From NCBI RefSeq assembly GCF_020554845.1, contig NZ_JAJCIA010000008.1:59515-123514 (forward strand): DNA of 64,000 nucleotides, written 5' to 3'. Each line of letters begins with the position of its first letter. Positions within the stretch are counted from its first letter, which is position 1. Made by a program: the position numbers and the translations under genes. The notes below the pieces were generated by a model. That model ran no database searches. It worked only from the letters and a program-made list of their open reading frames with translations, and was not told the DNA's origin. Below are positions 17,817 to 26,913 of this stretch, piece after piece. The stretch is from Blautia faecis. GTDB lineage: Bacteria > Bacillota > Clostridia > Lachnospirales > Lachnospiraceae.

Positions 17817-18617
17817 ATGAAAAAAGTAATTATATCTCTGGCACCTGTACAGGCAGGAACCAGTGTGGATGCAGTAAAACTTGCAGAGGATGTAGAGAAA
17901 AGCGTAAAACTTGGTGCTGCTATGTGTCACCTTCACTGTCGTAAACCAGACGGAAGCCTTACACCTGACATTTCTTATATGTCTGAGTGCTTTGACGAGA
18001 TTCTGAAACGGACAGATGTGGTAGTTCAGGCGTCTACAGGCGGTGTTTCAGATATGAATATCCAGGATCGCTGCAATCCGCTTGACTACCCGAAGGTAGA
18101 GAGTGCGTCTCTTAACGGCGGAAGCACAAATCTTGGTGAGGCAGTATATATCAATTCCTTTGATGATATCCGTTATTGTGCAGATGCAGTTTATAAAAGA
18201 GGAATCCTTCCGGAAACAGAAGTTTTTGATATTGGAATGTTACATAACATGGCAGTGGTAAAATCTGAGCAGCCATTTGCGGACCCAATGCTGTTTAATC
18301 TGGTATTTGGTCACAAAGGCGGCATGCAGCCTACTCCGGAGATGCTGGCAGCTTTCCGTTCCTTTGTTCCATCTGATGCACTTTGGGGCGTTACACACTT
18401 TGGACGTGATAACTGGACATTTCTGGCTGCTGCAATTGCTATGGGAGCAACGGTAGTACGTGTTGGTTTTGAAGACAGCCACTATCTGGCAGAAGGTGTA
18501 GAGGCCGAGTACAACTGGCAGGTGGTTGAGAAACTGGTAAATCTGATCTGCGCTATGGGTCTGGAGCCAGCGACTCCGGATGAGGCAAGACAGATGTTGA
18601 ATCTGAGAAAACGCTAA
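17817..18617 (+). CDS. BKACE-type beta-keto acid cleavage enzyme (DUF849)
   Basis: This 266-residue TIM-barrel protein has the family start KKVIISLAPVQAG, the metal-binding HLHCR segment near residue 40, and a WGVTHFGRDNW segment. BKACE enzymes condense a beta-keto acid with acetyl-CoA and split off acetoacetate plus a new CoA thioester; the best-known member acts on 3-keto-5-aminohexanoate. The ATG at 17817 follows TTGGAGG. It is coupled to the DUF1537 kinase and flanked by GH127 and GH78 genes. The substrate is probably a sugar-derived keto acid, but this is inference. Whether the acetyl-CoA-dependent reaction is retained cannot be judged from sequence alone. Confidence 0.85.
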   Translation: MKKVIISLAPVQAGTSVDAVKLAEDVEKSVKLGAAMCHLHCRKPDGSLTPDISYMSECFDEILKRTDVVVQASTGGVSDMNIQDRCNPLDYPKVESASLNGGSTNLGEAVYINSFDDIRYCADAVYKRGILPETEVFDIGMLHNMAVVKSEQPFADPMLFNLVFGHKGGMQPTPEMLAAFRSFVPSDALWGVTHFGRDNWTFLAAAIAMGATVVRVGFEDSHYLAEGVEAEYNWQVVEKLVNLICAMGLEPATPDEARQMLNLRKR

Positions 18618-18648
18618 AATACGATTTAAAAATATAAAGTGTTGGATT

Positions 18649-18709
18649 GTAATTATTCAGTAGATGTTATTCTGCGAAGTGTGTGACCATGAAGGTACTG
18701 AACAGTTAC
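18649..18709. repeat. 61-bp palindromic repeat, copy A
   Basis: It runs from GTAATTATTCAG to CTGAACAGTTAC with the internal stretch GCGAAGTGTGTGACCATGAAGG. Two relatives lie at 36547-36607 and 40029-40093. It lies in the leader of the GH78 gene. An ATG at 18664 inside it opens a frame into GH78 but is not regarded as the true start. Confidence 0.65.
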
Positions 18710-18753
18710 GATATACTAAAGAAATATATGTCAGAAAGGATGGGTTAAAACAA

Positions 18754-21423
18754 ATGTTGGCAATCAAGAAAATATATATGGATTATGAAACAGCCCCGGT
18801 TGGTGTTTCCCATATGCCCCAGTTTGCCTGGGAGCTTGTAAGCGATAAGAAAAATGTAAAACAGAAATCCTACGAATTTCAGATTGCAAAAGACGCTGAT
18901 TTTACAGATCTGATCTATAACAGCGGAAAAACAGAGTCTGAGGAATCTGCACATGTTTATGCAGAAGATGCTTCACTGGAGAGCGGCAAGCGCTATTTTG
19001 TCCGCGCAAAAGCCAGTGATGGTCAGGAAGAAACGGACTGGAGCGAAACCGCATCTTTTGTAACTGCCCTTGCAGGAAAAAATGGTGAGTGGGAGGAAGG
19101 CGCACCAGCATGGAAAGCTCCTTTTGTATCCGCCGAAACTGACGATTCCTATAAGAACGTTTCCAAAGGAACCTATGTAAGAGGAACCTTTGAAATCAAA
19201 AAAGATATAAAAGAAGCCTATGCCTTTACTACAGCCCTTGGCCTGTATCAGTTTTACCTGAATGGCAAAAAAGTTGGTGAGGACGAGATGACACCGGGCT
19301 GGACATCCTATAGAAGACATCTCCTCTATCAGACCTATGATGTAACGGAATATCTGCAGAAGGGCATTAACGGTGCTGGAGCAATGCTGGCTCCAGGCTG
19401 GTATAAAGGTGTTATGGGGCTGACAAAAGCCCGTAACAACTATGGTGATCAGACGGCTTTTACTATGGAACTTCTGATTCGCTACACCGATGGAACAACA
19501 GAATCTGTTTATACGGATCCATCATGGAAAGGCTGCGATTCACCGGTGGTATTTGCAGAAATCTATGATGGTGAGACTTATGATGCAGCCCTTGAGATTC
19601 CGGACTGGTCAAAGGCAGAAACCACAAAAGGCGACTGGAAGCCGGTTCAGCTTGTATTCTTTGATACACAGGTTATGCGCGCGCAGTACGCTGCGAAGGT
19701 TCGTGTAATGGATCGTATTCCAGCGAAACGTATTTTCAAAACACCGGCAGGAGATACAGTTATTGATTTTGCCCAGAATATGGCAGGACGAATTGAAGTA
19801 ACTGCAGCCGGAAAACCAGGCGATGTGATCGAACTTCACTGCTTCGAAGTTCTGGACAAAGATGGAAATGTATATCTGGACAATCTTCGTGCAGCCAAAG
19901 CAACGATGAAATATACTTTTGCAAGGGAAGAGACAGTTACCTGGCATCCGACTTTCACTTACATGGGATTTCAGTATGCGCTGATTGTTTCCTATCCAGG
20001 CGAGCCGAAAGCTGAGAATTTCACAGCCTGCACCCTTCACTCCAACATGGCTTCAAACGGAAGTCTGGAGTGTTCGAATCCGCTGCTGAACCAGTTGCAT
20101 CACAATTTCCTGTGGGGGCTGAAGAGTAATTTCCTTGATGTACCTACAGACTGCCCGCAGCGTGATGAGCGTCTGGGATGGACTGGAGATGCGCAGATCT
20201 TCTGCCGTACCGCCACTTATCTGATGAATACATATACGTTCTATAAGAAATGGCTCCATGATCTGGAGGTTGATCAGACACCAGAGGGCGGTGTACCGCA
20301 TGTTGTTCCGAACATTGAGGAAGGCCGTACAGATGGAAACTGGCTTCTCCGCCAGGGACCTCATTCCGCAGCAGCCTGGGCTGATGCAGCCATCATCAAT
20401 CCATGGACCATGTATCTGATGTATGGTGATAAAGATATTCTGAAAAAACAGTACAACAGTATGAAGGGATGGATTGACTTCATGCGTGCCCATGCTGTTG
20501 ATTATATCTGGAACTACAAGCTGCAGTTTGGTGACTGGGTTGCTCTTGATGCAGAGGAGGGCAGCTATTTCGGTGCAACACCAAATGACCTGACCTGTAC
20601 TGCCTATTATGCATACTCTACCGGACTTTTTGTCCAGATGGCGAAAGCCCTTGGAAAAGAGGATGTGGCAGCAGAGTATGAGAAGCTTTATCATAAGATC
20701 GTAAAGAAATTCCAGGAGACCTTCTTCGATGCAGAAGGAAATATGACAGCACAGACACAGACCGCACATATTGTGGCACTGTATTTCCAGCTGACTCCTG
20801 AGAAATATATCACAAAAACCGTAGAAGGTCTGAAGCGCCTTCTGGACAAAGAAAACGGACATCTGGTTACCGGATTTGTGGGAACTCCGTATTTCTGTCA
20901 TGCACTAAGCCAGAACCACGCTCTGAAGGAAGCCTATGACCTGCTTCTGAAGGAAGACTTCCCATCCTGGCTGTATCAGGTGAAAAAAGGTGCCACCACG
21001 ATCTGGGAGCACTGGGATGGAATGAAGGATGACGGAAGCATGTGGAGTGCAGATATGAACTCCTTCAACCATTATGCTTATGGTGCTATTGGTGAGTGGA
21101 TGTACCGTGCAATGGCCGGAATTGAAGCTGATCCGGAACATCCGGGCTTTAAACATGCGATACTCTATCCGCGTATTGGTGGAAATCTGAAGTACACTGC
21201 CGGAAAATATCATAGCATTTATGGTGATGTTGGTGTAAAATGGGAAGTCCAGGGGAAACAGATTACTTTAACTGTTCAGGTTCCGGTGAATACAACAGCA
21301 GAGATCCGTCTGGATCAGGCAAAAGCTGTTCTGGAAAGCGATGGACTGACATTTGCTAGGGAAGCAGACTATATGGCTGCCGAAGCGGGAAGCGGTACAT
21401 ACCATATCGCATTTGAACAGTAA
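18754..21423 (+). CDS. GH78 alpha-L-rhamnosidase
   Basis: This protein of about 889 residues has the domain order of bacterial alpha-L-rhamnosidases: an N-terminal fibronectin-like region (to about 110), beta-sandwich carbohydrate-binding-like domains (GLYQFYLNGKKVGEDEMTPG), a catalytic (alpha/alpha)6 barrel from about 460, and a C-terminal beta domain. Active-site signatures include DCPQRDERLGWTGDAQ and TIWEHWDGM. No signal peptide, hence cytoplasmic. The frame opens at 18664 within a repeat; the ATG at 18754 after AGAAAGGA matches the family N-terminus. It releases rhamnose from pectic fragments or plant glycosides. Its stop lies just upstream of the YesM/YesN pair. Confidence 0.92.
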   Translation: MLAIKKIYMDYETAPVGVSHMPQFAWELVSDKKNVKQKSYEFQIAKDADFTDLIYNSGKTESEESAHVYAEDASLESGKRYFVRAKASDGQEETDWSETASFVTALAGKNGEWEEGAPAWKAPFVSAETDDSYKNVSKGTYVRGTFEIKKDIKEAYAFTTALGLYQFYLNGKKVGEDEMTPGWTSYRRHLLYQTYDVTEYLQKGINGAGAMLAPGWYKGVMGLTKARNNYGDQTAFTMELLIRYTDGTTESVYTDPSWKGCDSPVVFAEIYDGETYDAALEIPDWSKAETTKGDWKPVQLVFFDTQVMRAQYAAKVRVMDRIPAKRIFKTPAGDTVIDFAQNMAGRIEVTAAGKPGDVIELHCFEVLDKDGNVYLDNLRAAKATMKYTFAREETVTWHPTFTYMGFQYALIVSYPGEPKAENFTACTLHSNMASNGSLECSNPLLNQLHHNFLWGLKSNFLDVPTDCPQRDERLGWTGDAQIFCRTATYLMNTYTFYKKWLHDLEVDQTPEGGVPHVVPNIEEGRTDGNWLLRQGPHSAAAWADAAIINPWTMYLMYGDKDILKKQYNSMKGWIDFMRAHAVDYIWNYKLQFGDWVALDAEEGSYFGATPNDLTCTAYYAYSTGLFVQMAKALGKEDVAAEYEKLYHKIVKKFQETFFDAEGNMTAQTQTAHIVALYFQLTPEKYITKTVEGLKRLLDKENGHLVTGFVGTPYFCHALSQNHALKEAYDLLLKEDFPSWLYQVKKGATTIWEHWDGMKDDGSMWSADMNSFNHYAYGAIGEWMYRAMAGIEADPEHPGFKHAILYPRIGGNLKYTAGKYHSIYGDVGVKWEVQGKQITLTVQVPVNTTAEIRLDQAKAVLESDGLTFAREADYMAAEAGSGTYHIAFEQ

Positions 21424-21456
21424 TCATAACGCAGAATGCGAAAGGGTGATGAGAAT

Positions 21457-23190
21457 ATGGAAAAGAAAAAGAAACTTTCGGGAATACAGAAAGCGTGGAG
21501 ACAGCTGAGTATTCAGAATCAGATTTTTTTATCCATGTTTCTTATCACCCTTTTGGGTGTGGGCGTTTTGATGAATATTGTATACAAAACCTCTATTGAT
21601 GCGATTGAACAGAATTACAGGGCATCTTATCAGTCTACGCTGAAGAATTCCAGCCGCGTTATGGATATGAATCTAAAGAACATTGTAGACGTAGGCCGAA
21701 ATTTTCTGAATGATGAAGCTCTTCAGCAGATTCTGAAAAAAGGCAATGAATACGGAGGAAGCAAGTTTACGTCCACAGACCGTGTGAAGCTTCGTGCGAT
21801 TGCAAATGAAATGGCTAGTCAGCAGGTGTGGGTGAATTATATAGTATTTACGGATCTTTATGGTCATGTTTATCAGCTGAACAATGTGAACCAGGGTACT
21901 TATGATTTCTATAATTATTATAATGATAAGGATATTCTGGAAGAAAGCTGGGTGAAACAGGCAAAGGCTGCGCAGGGAAAGGAAATTTTTTTCCGTGACA
22001 GTATTTTAAAAGCAGGAACAAAGAAAGGATTTTCTTATGCGAAATATATGATCAATCCCTCTGATGGACAGGGAATGGGCTATATGGTGGTGGGACTGAG
22101 CCAGAAGTTGTTGGGAAAATCCTTTGTTATGGGCAATGAAAGCTTTGATTCCAGTAACTTTATGGTTGTAGATGAGGATGATCAGCTGGTTTATTTTGTG
22201 GGAAATGAGGAAAGGGAGAATGCAATTATGCAATCCTATTCTAATCCGGGAGAGAACCATCTGTATCTGTTTTCTTCTGTCACCAATTCTACTACGGGCT
22301 GGCATATTGTAAACGTAGTGGAGAAAAATGAGATCAGTGAAGAGAGCAAAAATATCCGTCTGACCTCGTTTCTGGTAGCCGGTTGTGTTCTTGTAGTGGG
22401 TTTTCTCATGGCACGAATCATTTCCAGAACCATCAGCCATCCTCTGAAGCAGCTGGAAAATACCATTGCACAGGTTGGGGAAGGAGAGCGCCACATTACA
22501 GAAGAGTTTGACTACAGTGAAGTTGGCCGGATTGGACGGAAATTCAAGGAAATGGTCAATACGAACCTGGAGCTTTCCGAGCATCTTATGGCGGTGAAGC
22601 TGAATGAACGGGAAGCAGAGCTGCTTTTGCTTCAGTCCCAGATCAATCCCCATTTTCTTTATAATACACTGGATTCTCTGTACTTTGTTGCAATCATGCA
22701 TGGGGATGACCAGATGGCAGAAATGGTAGAAGCACTTTCTGATAACTTTAAGCTGGCGCTGAATAATGGAAGCAAATATATTAAAGTTGCGGATTCTGTG
22801 AAATGGATGCAGGGCTATATGAAGCTTCAGAATATGCGCTACAATAATCGTTTTGAACTGTTCGTGGATATCAGCAGAGAAATTCTTCAGCGTGAAACGA
22901 TTACCTTTATTTTTCAGCCATTTATTGAAAATGCCATGTATCACGGTCTGGAGCCGAAGATTGGAAAAGGAAAGATTTCCCTTCGCGGCTGGCAGGAGCA
23001 GAATAATATGATTTTCACTATTGAAGATGATGGTGTGGGAATTGACGATATGTCCAGACTGGAGAATGGTTATGGAGTGCGCAATGTAATAGAGCGTATA
23101 AAGTTGAATTACGGGGAAAAATACGGCGTAACATTTGAAAGCAGTCCAGGCAATGGAACGAAGGTAACGATTGTGGTTCCGGTAAGATAA
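21457..23190 (+). CDS. Sensor histidine kinase, YesM family
   Basis: This kinase of about 577 residues has one transmembrane helix near residues 24-45, an extracellular sensing domain of about 240 residues, a second helix near 290-315 (TSFLVAGCVLVVGFLMARII), a HAMP domain and the His_kinase domain LQSQINPHFLYNTLDSLYF with phospho-accepting His near 399. A C-terminal ATPase with EDDGVGIDD follows. An in-frame ATG at 21436 also exists, but the ATG at 21457 is better spaced from AAAGGGTG. With the next gene it forms a YesM/YesN system, which in Firmicutes senses glycans or their binding proteins and activates uptake genes. The importer operon at 24594 is its likely target. Confidence 0.92.
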   Translation: MEKKKKLSGIQKAWRQLSIQNQIFLSMFLITLLGVGVLMNIVYKTSIDAIEQNYRASYQSTLKNSSRVMDMNLKNIVDVGRNFLNDEALQQILKKGNEYGGSKFTSTDRVKLRAIANEMASQQVWVNYIVFTDLYGHVYQLNNVNQGTYDFYNYYNDKDILEESWVKQAKAAQGKEIFFRDSILKAGTKKGFSYAKYMINPSDGQGMGYMVVGLSQKLLGKSFVMGNESFDSSNFMVVDEDDQLVYFVGNEERENAIMQSYSNPGENHLYLFSSVTNSTTGWHIVNVVEKNEISEESKNIRLTSFLVAGCVLVVGFLMARIISRTISHPLKQLENTIAQVGEGERHITEEFDYSEVGRIGRKFKEMVNTNLELSEHLMAVKLNEREAELLLLQSQINPHFLYNTLDSLYFVAIMHGDDQMAEMVEALSDNFKLALNNGSKYIKVADSVKWMQGYMKLQNMRYNNRFELFVDISREILQRETITFIFQPFIENAMYHGLEPKIGKGKISLRGWQEQNNMIFTIEDDGVGIDDMSRLENGYGVRNVIERIKLNYGEKYGVTFESSPGNGTKVTIVVPVR

Positions 23191-23224
23191 GGGATAGGGA
23201 AATGCAGATACAAGGAGGATTTTC

Positions 23225-24295
23225 ATGTATCGCTTAGTGGTAATTGATGATGAATATATAGTTGTGCAGGGAATTAAGGCTTTAATTTCCCGCCTGAAGC
23301 TGGATTATGAGGTAGTAGGGGCTGCTTATGACGGAATCCAGGGACTGGAAGTGATCCGAAGTGAGAAACCGGATGTAGTAATTACGGATATCCGAATTCC
23401 GGGGCTGGATGGTCTGTCTGTGATCGAGGCGGCGAAGGAAGAATGTCCGGATACATATTTTATTGTGATCAGTGGCTATTCTGAATTTGTGTATGCGCAG
23501 AGGGCGCTTACTCTTGGTGTAAAAGATTATATTGATAAGCCGGTTACAGCAGATAAACTGAAAAATGCCCTTACCAGAATTGAAGATGAATGGGCGAAGA
23601 CTCGTCATGAGGATAATCGTAAGGCACAGGCTAATCGCGAGAAATTTCAGGAATTGGAAAGAACTTTTGAGAGCAGTGTAAAATGTATTACAGACTGTGA
23701 TGCTGCAGCATTTAGGGAAGAATGCCGGCAGGCAATCAGATGCCTGCAGGAACTTTACCCGGAGTTGCAGGATTTTCGCAGGGAATTTTACAAGCATCTC
23801 TGTGTGCTCAGCGATGTACTGATCGAAAGTCAGAAGCAGGTGGAACGAGGGTCCCTTGTCTCTTTTCAGGAGATGGAAAAATGTCAGAGCATAGAAGCAG
23901 TACAGGCCTATGGAAAAAGCGTTCTGTCTGATATCAGCAAGCATCTGACCGCAGACCAGACCGGAAGCAAACACAGAGTTATCCTGGAACTTCTTACTTA
24001 TCTGGATGAGCATTATGATCAGGATATCGGACTTAGTGAGCTTGCAGACAGGGCTGGAATGAGCACGGCTTACTTAAGTGTTCTTTTTAAAACAGAGGTT
24101 GGCACATCTTATGTGAAATATCTGACGGACCTTCGCATAAAAAAGGCGAAGAAGCTGTTGCAGGATGGATATAAGGTTAATGAAGTCAGTGAAATGGTGG
24201 GATATAATAATTACAGATATTTCTGTGATATTTTTAAAAAACACGAGGGCATGACTCCCAATGAGTATAAGGGAAACGTGTGGAAAGCAGAATGA
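23225..24295 (+). CDS. Response regulator with AraC-type DNA-binding domain, YesN family
   Basis: This 356-residue regulator has a receiver domain with acidic DD at 8-9 and phospho-acceptor D55 in VITDIRIPGLDG, a helical linker, and a C-terminal AraC double helix-turn-helix (about 255-350; LSELADRAGMSTAYLSVLFK and GYNNYRYFCDIFKKHEG). The ATG at 23225 follows CAAGGAGG and lies 34 bases after the kinase gene. It should activate the downstream importer 2 operon, whose upstream region has repeated A-tract/CAG boxes. Confidence 0.93.
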   Translation: MYRLVVIDDEYIVVQGIKALISRLKLDYEVVGAAYDGIQGLEVIRSEKPDVVITDIRIPGLDGLSVIEAAKEECPDTYFIVISGYSEFVYAQRALTLGVKDYIDKPVTADKLKNALTRIEDEWAKTRHEDNRKAQANREKFQELERTFESSVKCITDCDAAAFREECRQAIRCLQELYPELQDFRREFYKHLCVLSDVLIESQKQVERGSLVSFQEMEKCQSIEAVQAYGKSVLSDISKHLTADQTGSKHRVILELLTYLDEHYDQDIGLSELADRAGMSTAYLSVLFKTEVGTSYVKYLTDLRIKKAKKLLQDGYKVNEVSEMVGYNNYRYFCDIFKKHEGMTPNEYKGNVWKAE

Positions 24296-24315
24296 TAAAA
24301 ACAGGATTTGCAAAA

Positions 24316-24352
24316 AATGCACATATTCGCTTTACTGAATATGTGCATTTTA
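24316..24352 (+). terminator. Terminator after yesMN-type pair
   Basis: TGCACATATTC (24318-24328) pairs perfectly with GAATATGTGCA (24337-24347) and is followed by TTTTATATATTT. Confidence 0.8.
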
Positions 24353-24396
24353 TATATTTGGCACAATTGAATGCCTGAATAGGTAGAATTTTTTAT

Positions 24397-24478
24397 AAAA
24401 AACAGTCTAAAAAAACTGTACATTACCAAAAAAATTAGGCACTGGTAAAAAAACAGAACAATGGTATTATATAACCAT
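24397..24478 (+). promoter_or_regulatory. Promoter region of importer 2 with repeated A6-CAG boxes
   Basis: AAAAAACAG (24397-24405), AAAAAAACTG (24409-24418) and AAAAAAACAG (24447-24456) precede ATGGTATTATATAACCAT (24461-24478), an imperfect palindrome that contains a -10-like TATTAT/TATATA. The boxes may be contact sites for the upstream AraC-type regulator. The transcription start is not proven. The rest of the 298-base gap shows only the terminator above. Confidence 0.4.
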
Positions 24479-24593
24479 AAGATATTTCCCGGGGATACAA
24501 AGAAACAAATTAAACGTGACCGAAAAGTAAATGGCTATCAAGAGTAAATTATAACAAAGTTCAATAATTTTGAAAATTCTGGAGGAATTTATA

Positions 24594-25898
24594 ATGAAAA
24601 AGAGAGCATTAGCTATTTTAATGGCAGCATTAACAGCAAGCACCATGTTTGCAGTTCCTACATTTGCAGCAGATTACTCAGGAGAGGATCCGCAGCTTGA
24701 GAAAAACATCAAAATCCTTACCATCTGGGCAGAAGATAATGACAATGGTATGCTGTTAAACAAAATCTGCGAAGACTATCAGAAAAATGTAAACCCGAAT
24801 TTTACATGGGAATATGAGATGGTTGCTTCTGACAACCTTCAGCAGAAAATTGCTACACTTGCAGCATCCAATGATCTTCCGGATCTGTTCGCTTACGAAG
24901 CAGGTGCTCCGCTCAGCGTTCTCATCGATTCCGGAAAGGTTAAAAATATTACAGAAGCTGTTGACGAGATCGGAACAGCAGATTATTTAAACAGCGGTGC
25001 TGTTGAGCTTTTGAAAGGATTATCCGGAACAGATGATCTTTATGATCTTCCTCTTGGACTGAACGTAGAAGGCTTCTGGTACAACAAAGCTCTGTTCGAG
25101 CAGGCAGGATGCGAAGTTCCTACTACATGGGATGAGTTTGAAGAGGTTCTTCAGAAACTTTCCGATGCAGGTATCCAGCCTCTTACAACCGGCGGATCTG
25201 ACAAATGGGGTGCAACCCGTCTGATCAATGCATACGCAGTAAGAACCGCAGGAAACGACATTATGACAAAAGCAGCTGACGGCGAAGTTCCTTATACAGA
25301 TGAGAAACTTGTTGCAGCAGCTGATAAGATTGCAGAGTGGGCAGAGAAAGGATACTTCGGAGAAGGTATCACAACAGTTGATATGAACACAGCTGGTTCC
25401 ATGCTGATGAGTGGAAAAGCAGCCATCTTCTACAATGGTTCCTGGTTTACACAGAACCTGACTGATGATTCCCAGAACCCGGCAGGCGAGGACGGAATCG
25501 GATTCTTCAACATTCCGGTTGCAGATGAGTCCATCAGCTCCGCTACTTCTTACTCTATGAACTGTGGTAACATTCTTGCACTTGACAATGACAAATATGA
25601 TGAGGCTACTGGCTGGTTCCTGAAATACTTCATGGAGAACATCGGAAACGTAGCTATGGAAGATCAGGGAACTGTTAAAGGTTACACATATGATGTTGCA
25701 GCAGATGATATGGATAACTACACCAAGCTTGTTCTTGACGAGATTGACAAATCCACAGAAGGATTTGCATGGTGGGAAGCAAAAATGCCTAGCGAAATCT
25801 CCAAGACAGCTCAGGAAAATGTACAGCCTCTGTTAAACGGCGAAATGACTGGCGAAGAATATATGCAGTCCATCCAGGATGTATATGACATGCAGTAA
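24594..25898 (+). CDS. ABC transporter extracellular sugar-binding protein (importer 2)
   Basis: This 434-residue family-1 solute-binding protein starts at the ATG at 24594 (ribosome site TGGAGG), with signal peptide KKRALAILMAALTAS and a probable AxA cleavage around PTFAADYS. As in importer 1, the lipobox cysteine is missing. The mature part opens with IKILTIWAEDND. It is placed right behind the YesM/YesN genes and ahead of two permeases, so it is the capture component of importer 2. Released or otherwise retained binding protein would be unusual for a Gram-positive ABC importer. Confidence 0.9.
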   Translation: MKKRALAILMAALTASTMFAVPTFAADYSGEDPQLEKNIKILTIWAEDNDNGMLLNKICEDYQKNVNPNFTWEYEMVASDNLQQKIATLAASNDLPDLFAYEAGAPLSVLIDSGKVKNITEAVDEIGTADYLNSGAVELLKGLSGTDDLYDLPLGLNVEGFWYNKALFEQAGCEVPTTWDEFEEVLQKLSDAGIQPLTTGGSDKWGATRLINAYAVRTAGNDIMTKAADGEVPYTDEKLVAAADKIAEWAEKGYFGEGITTVDMNTAGSMLMSGKAAIFYNGSWFTQNLTDDSQNPAGEDGIGFFNIPVADESISSATSYSMNCGNILALDNDKYDEATGWFLKYFMENIGNVAMEDQGTVKGYTYDVAADDMDNYTKLVLDEIDKSTEGFAWWEAKMPSEISKTAQENVQPLLNGEMTGEEYMQSIQDVYDMQ

Positions 25899-25935
25899 GT
25901 AACAGCTTTGGCAATATAAGCTTTGAACTTCAAAT

Positions 25936-25967
25936 GGGAGTGTTTGCCAGCAGACACTCCCGTTTTT
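25936..25967 (+). terminator. Intra-operon hairpin between binding protein and permeases (importer 2)
   Basis: GGGAGTGT (25936-25943) pairs with ACACTCCC (25954-25961), followed by GTTTTT. It probably attenuates permease expression relative to the binding protein. Confidence 0.75.
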
Positions 25968-26020
25968 GTTGAAAAAATTCGAAATTTTAATGGTTTTTGA
26001 CACAGAAAGGAAGGAATTTT

Positions 26021-26899
26021 ATGAACAAGGTATTAGGTAATAAGAAAGCGATATCCCTTTTCGTAGTTCCGGCACTGATTATTTACACCATTATTGTAAT
26101 GGTACCGGTTATCTGGTCGTTGTATTATTCATTCTTCAGCGGCAGCCCGGGACTTCAGTGGGAATTTGCCGGATTTGACAATTATGCAAGACTTTTCAGA
26201 GACAAGAACTTCTTAAATGCATTGACAGTAAACTGTAAATATGTATTGGTAGTAACCGTTGGCCAGGTTGGAATGGGACTTTTACTTTCCCTGATGTTTA
26301 AATTCTGGCTGAGAAGATGCAAAACCATCGTAAGAACTCTGGTTTTCTTCCCGGTAGTACTTCCTACTGTTGCAGTAGGCCAGCTGTTTGCAAAGATCTA
26401 TGAGATCCAGCCAAACTATGGTCTGTTAAACTCATTGCTTGACTCTCTTGGTTTTACAAACCTTGTTCAGCCATGGATCGGCCAGTCCAGCACAGCTCTC
26501 TGGGCATTGTGCGTAATGGATATCTGGGTTGCCATGGGCTTCTATTCTGTAATTTTTTATGGTGCACTTCTTGATATCTCTGATGATATCCTGGAAGCTG
26601 CCAGAATCGACGGCTGCGGCGGATGGCAGTTATTCAAAAACATCCTTCTTCCGCTTCTTCGTCCAATGGTGATCACCAGCCTTGTATTCAGTTTCTCCGG
26701 AACTGTAAAGATGTTCGAGTCTGCTATGGCTCTTACCAAGGGTGGTCCTGGAAGCGCAACAAAATCACTTTCCATGTATATGTATGATGTTGCATTTACC
26801 TATAACAAGGTAGGTTATGCCAGTGTTATCGCTATCGTAATCTTCCTGATCTGTGTTGTGGGATCTCTTGTTATCAATAAATTTGATGTAAAAGACTGA
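26021..26899 (+). CDS. ABC sugar transporter permease, MalF/UgpA type (importer 2)
   Basis: This 292-residue membrane protein has about six helices and the EAA loop LEAARIDGCGGWQLFKNILL. An open frame starts at 25997, but the ATG at 26021 follows AAAGGAAGG. The next permease begins 15 bases after the stop. Confidence 0.92.
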   Translation: MNKVLGNKKAISLFVVPALIIYTIIVMVPVIWSLYYSFFSGSPGLQWEFAGFDNYARLFRDKNFLNALTVNCKYVLVVTVGQVGMGLLLSLMFKFWLRRCKTIVRTLVFFPVVLPTVAVGQLFAKIYEIQPNYGLLNSLLDSLGFTNLVQPWIGQSSTALWALCVMDIWVAMGFYSVIFYGALLDISDDILEAARIDGCGGWQLFKNILLPLLRPMVITSLVFSFSGTVKMFESAMALTKGGPGSATKSLSMYMYDVAFTYNKVGYASVIAIVIFLICVVGSLVINKFDVKD

Positions 26900-26913
26900 A
26901 AGGAGGAAATATT

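Noticed and set aside
18664..18753. N-terminal extension of the GH78 protein
   Set aside because: These codons come from the palindromic repeat and lack a ribosome site; the family N-terminus starts at 18754.
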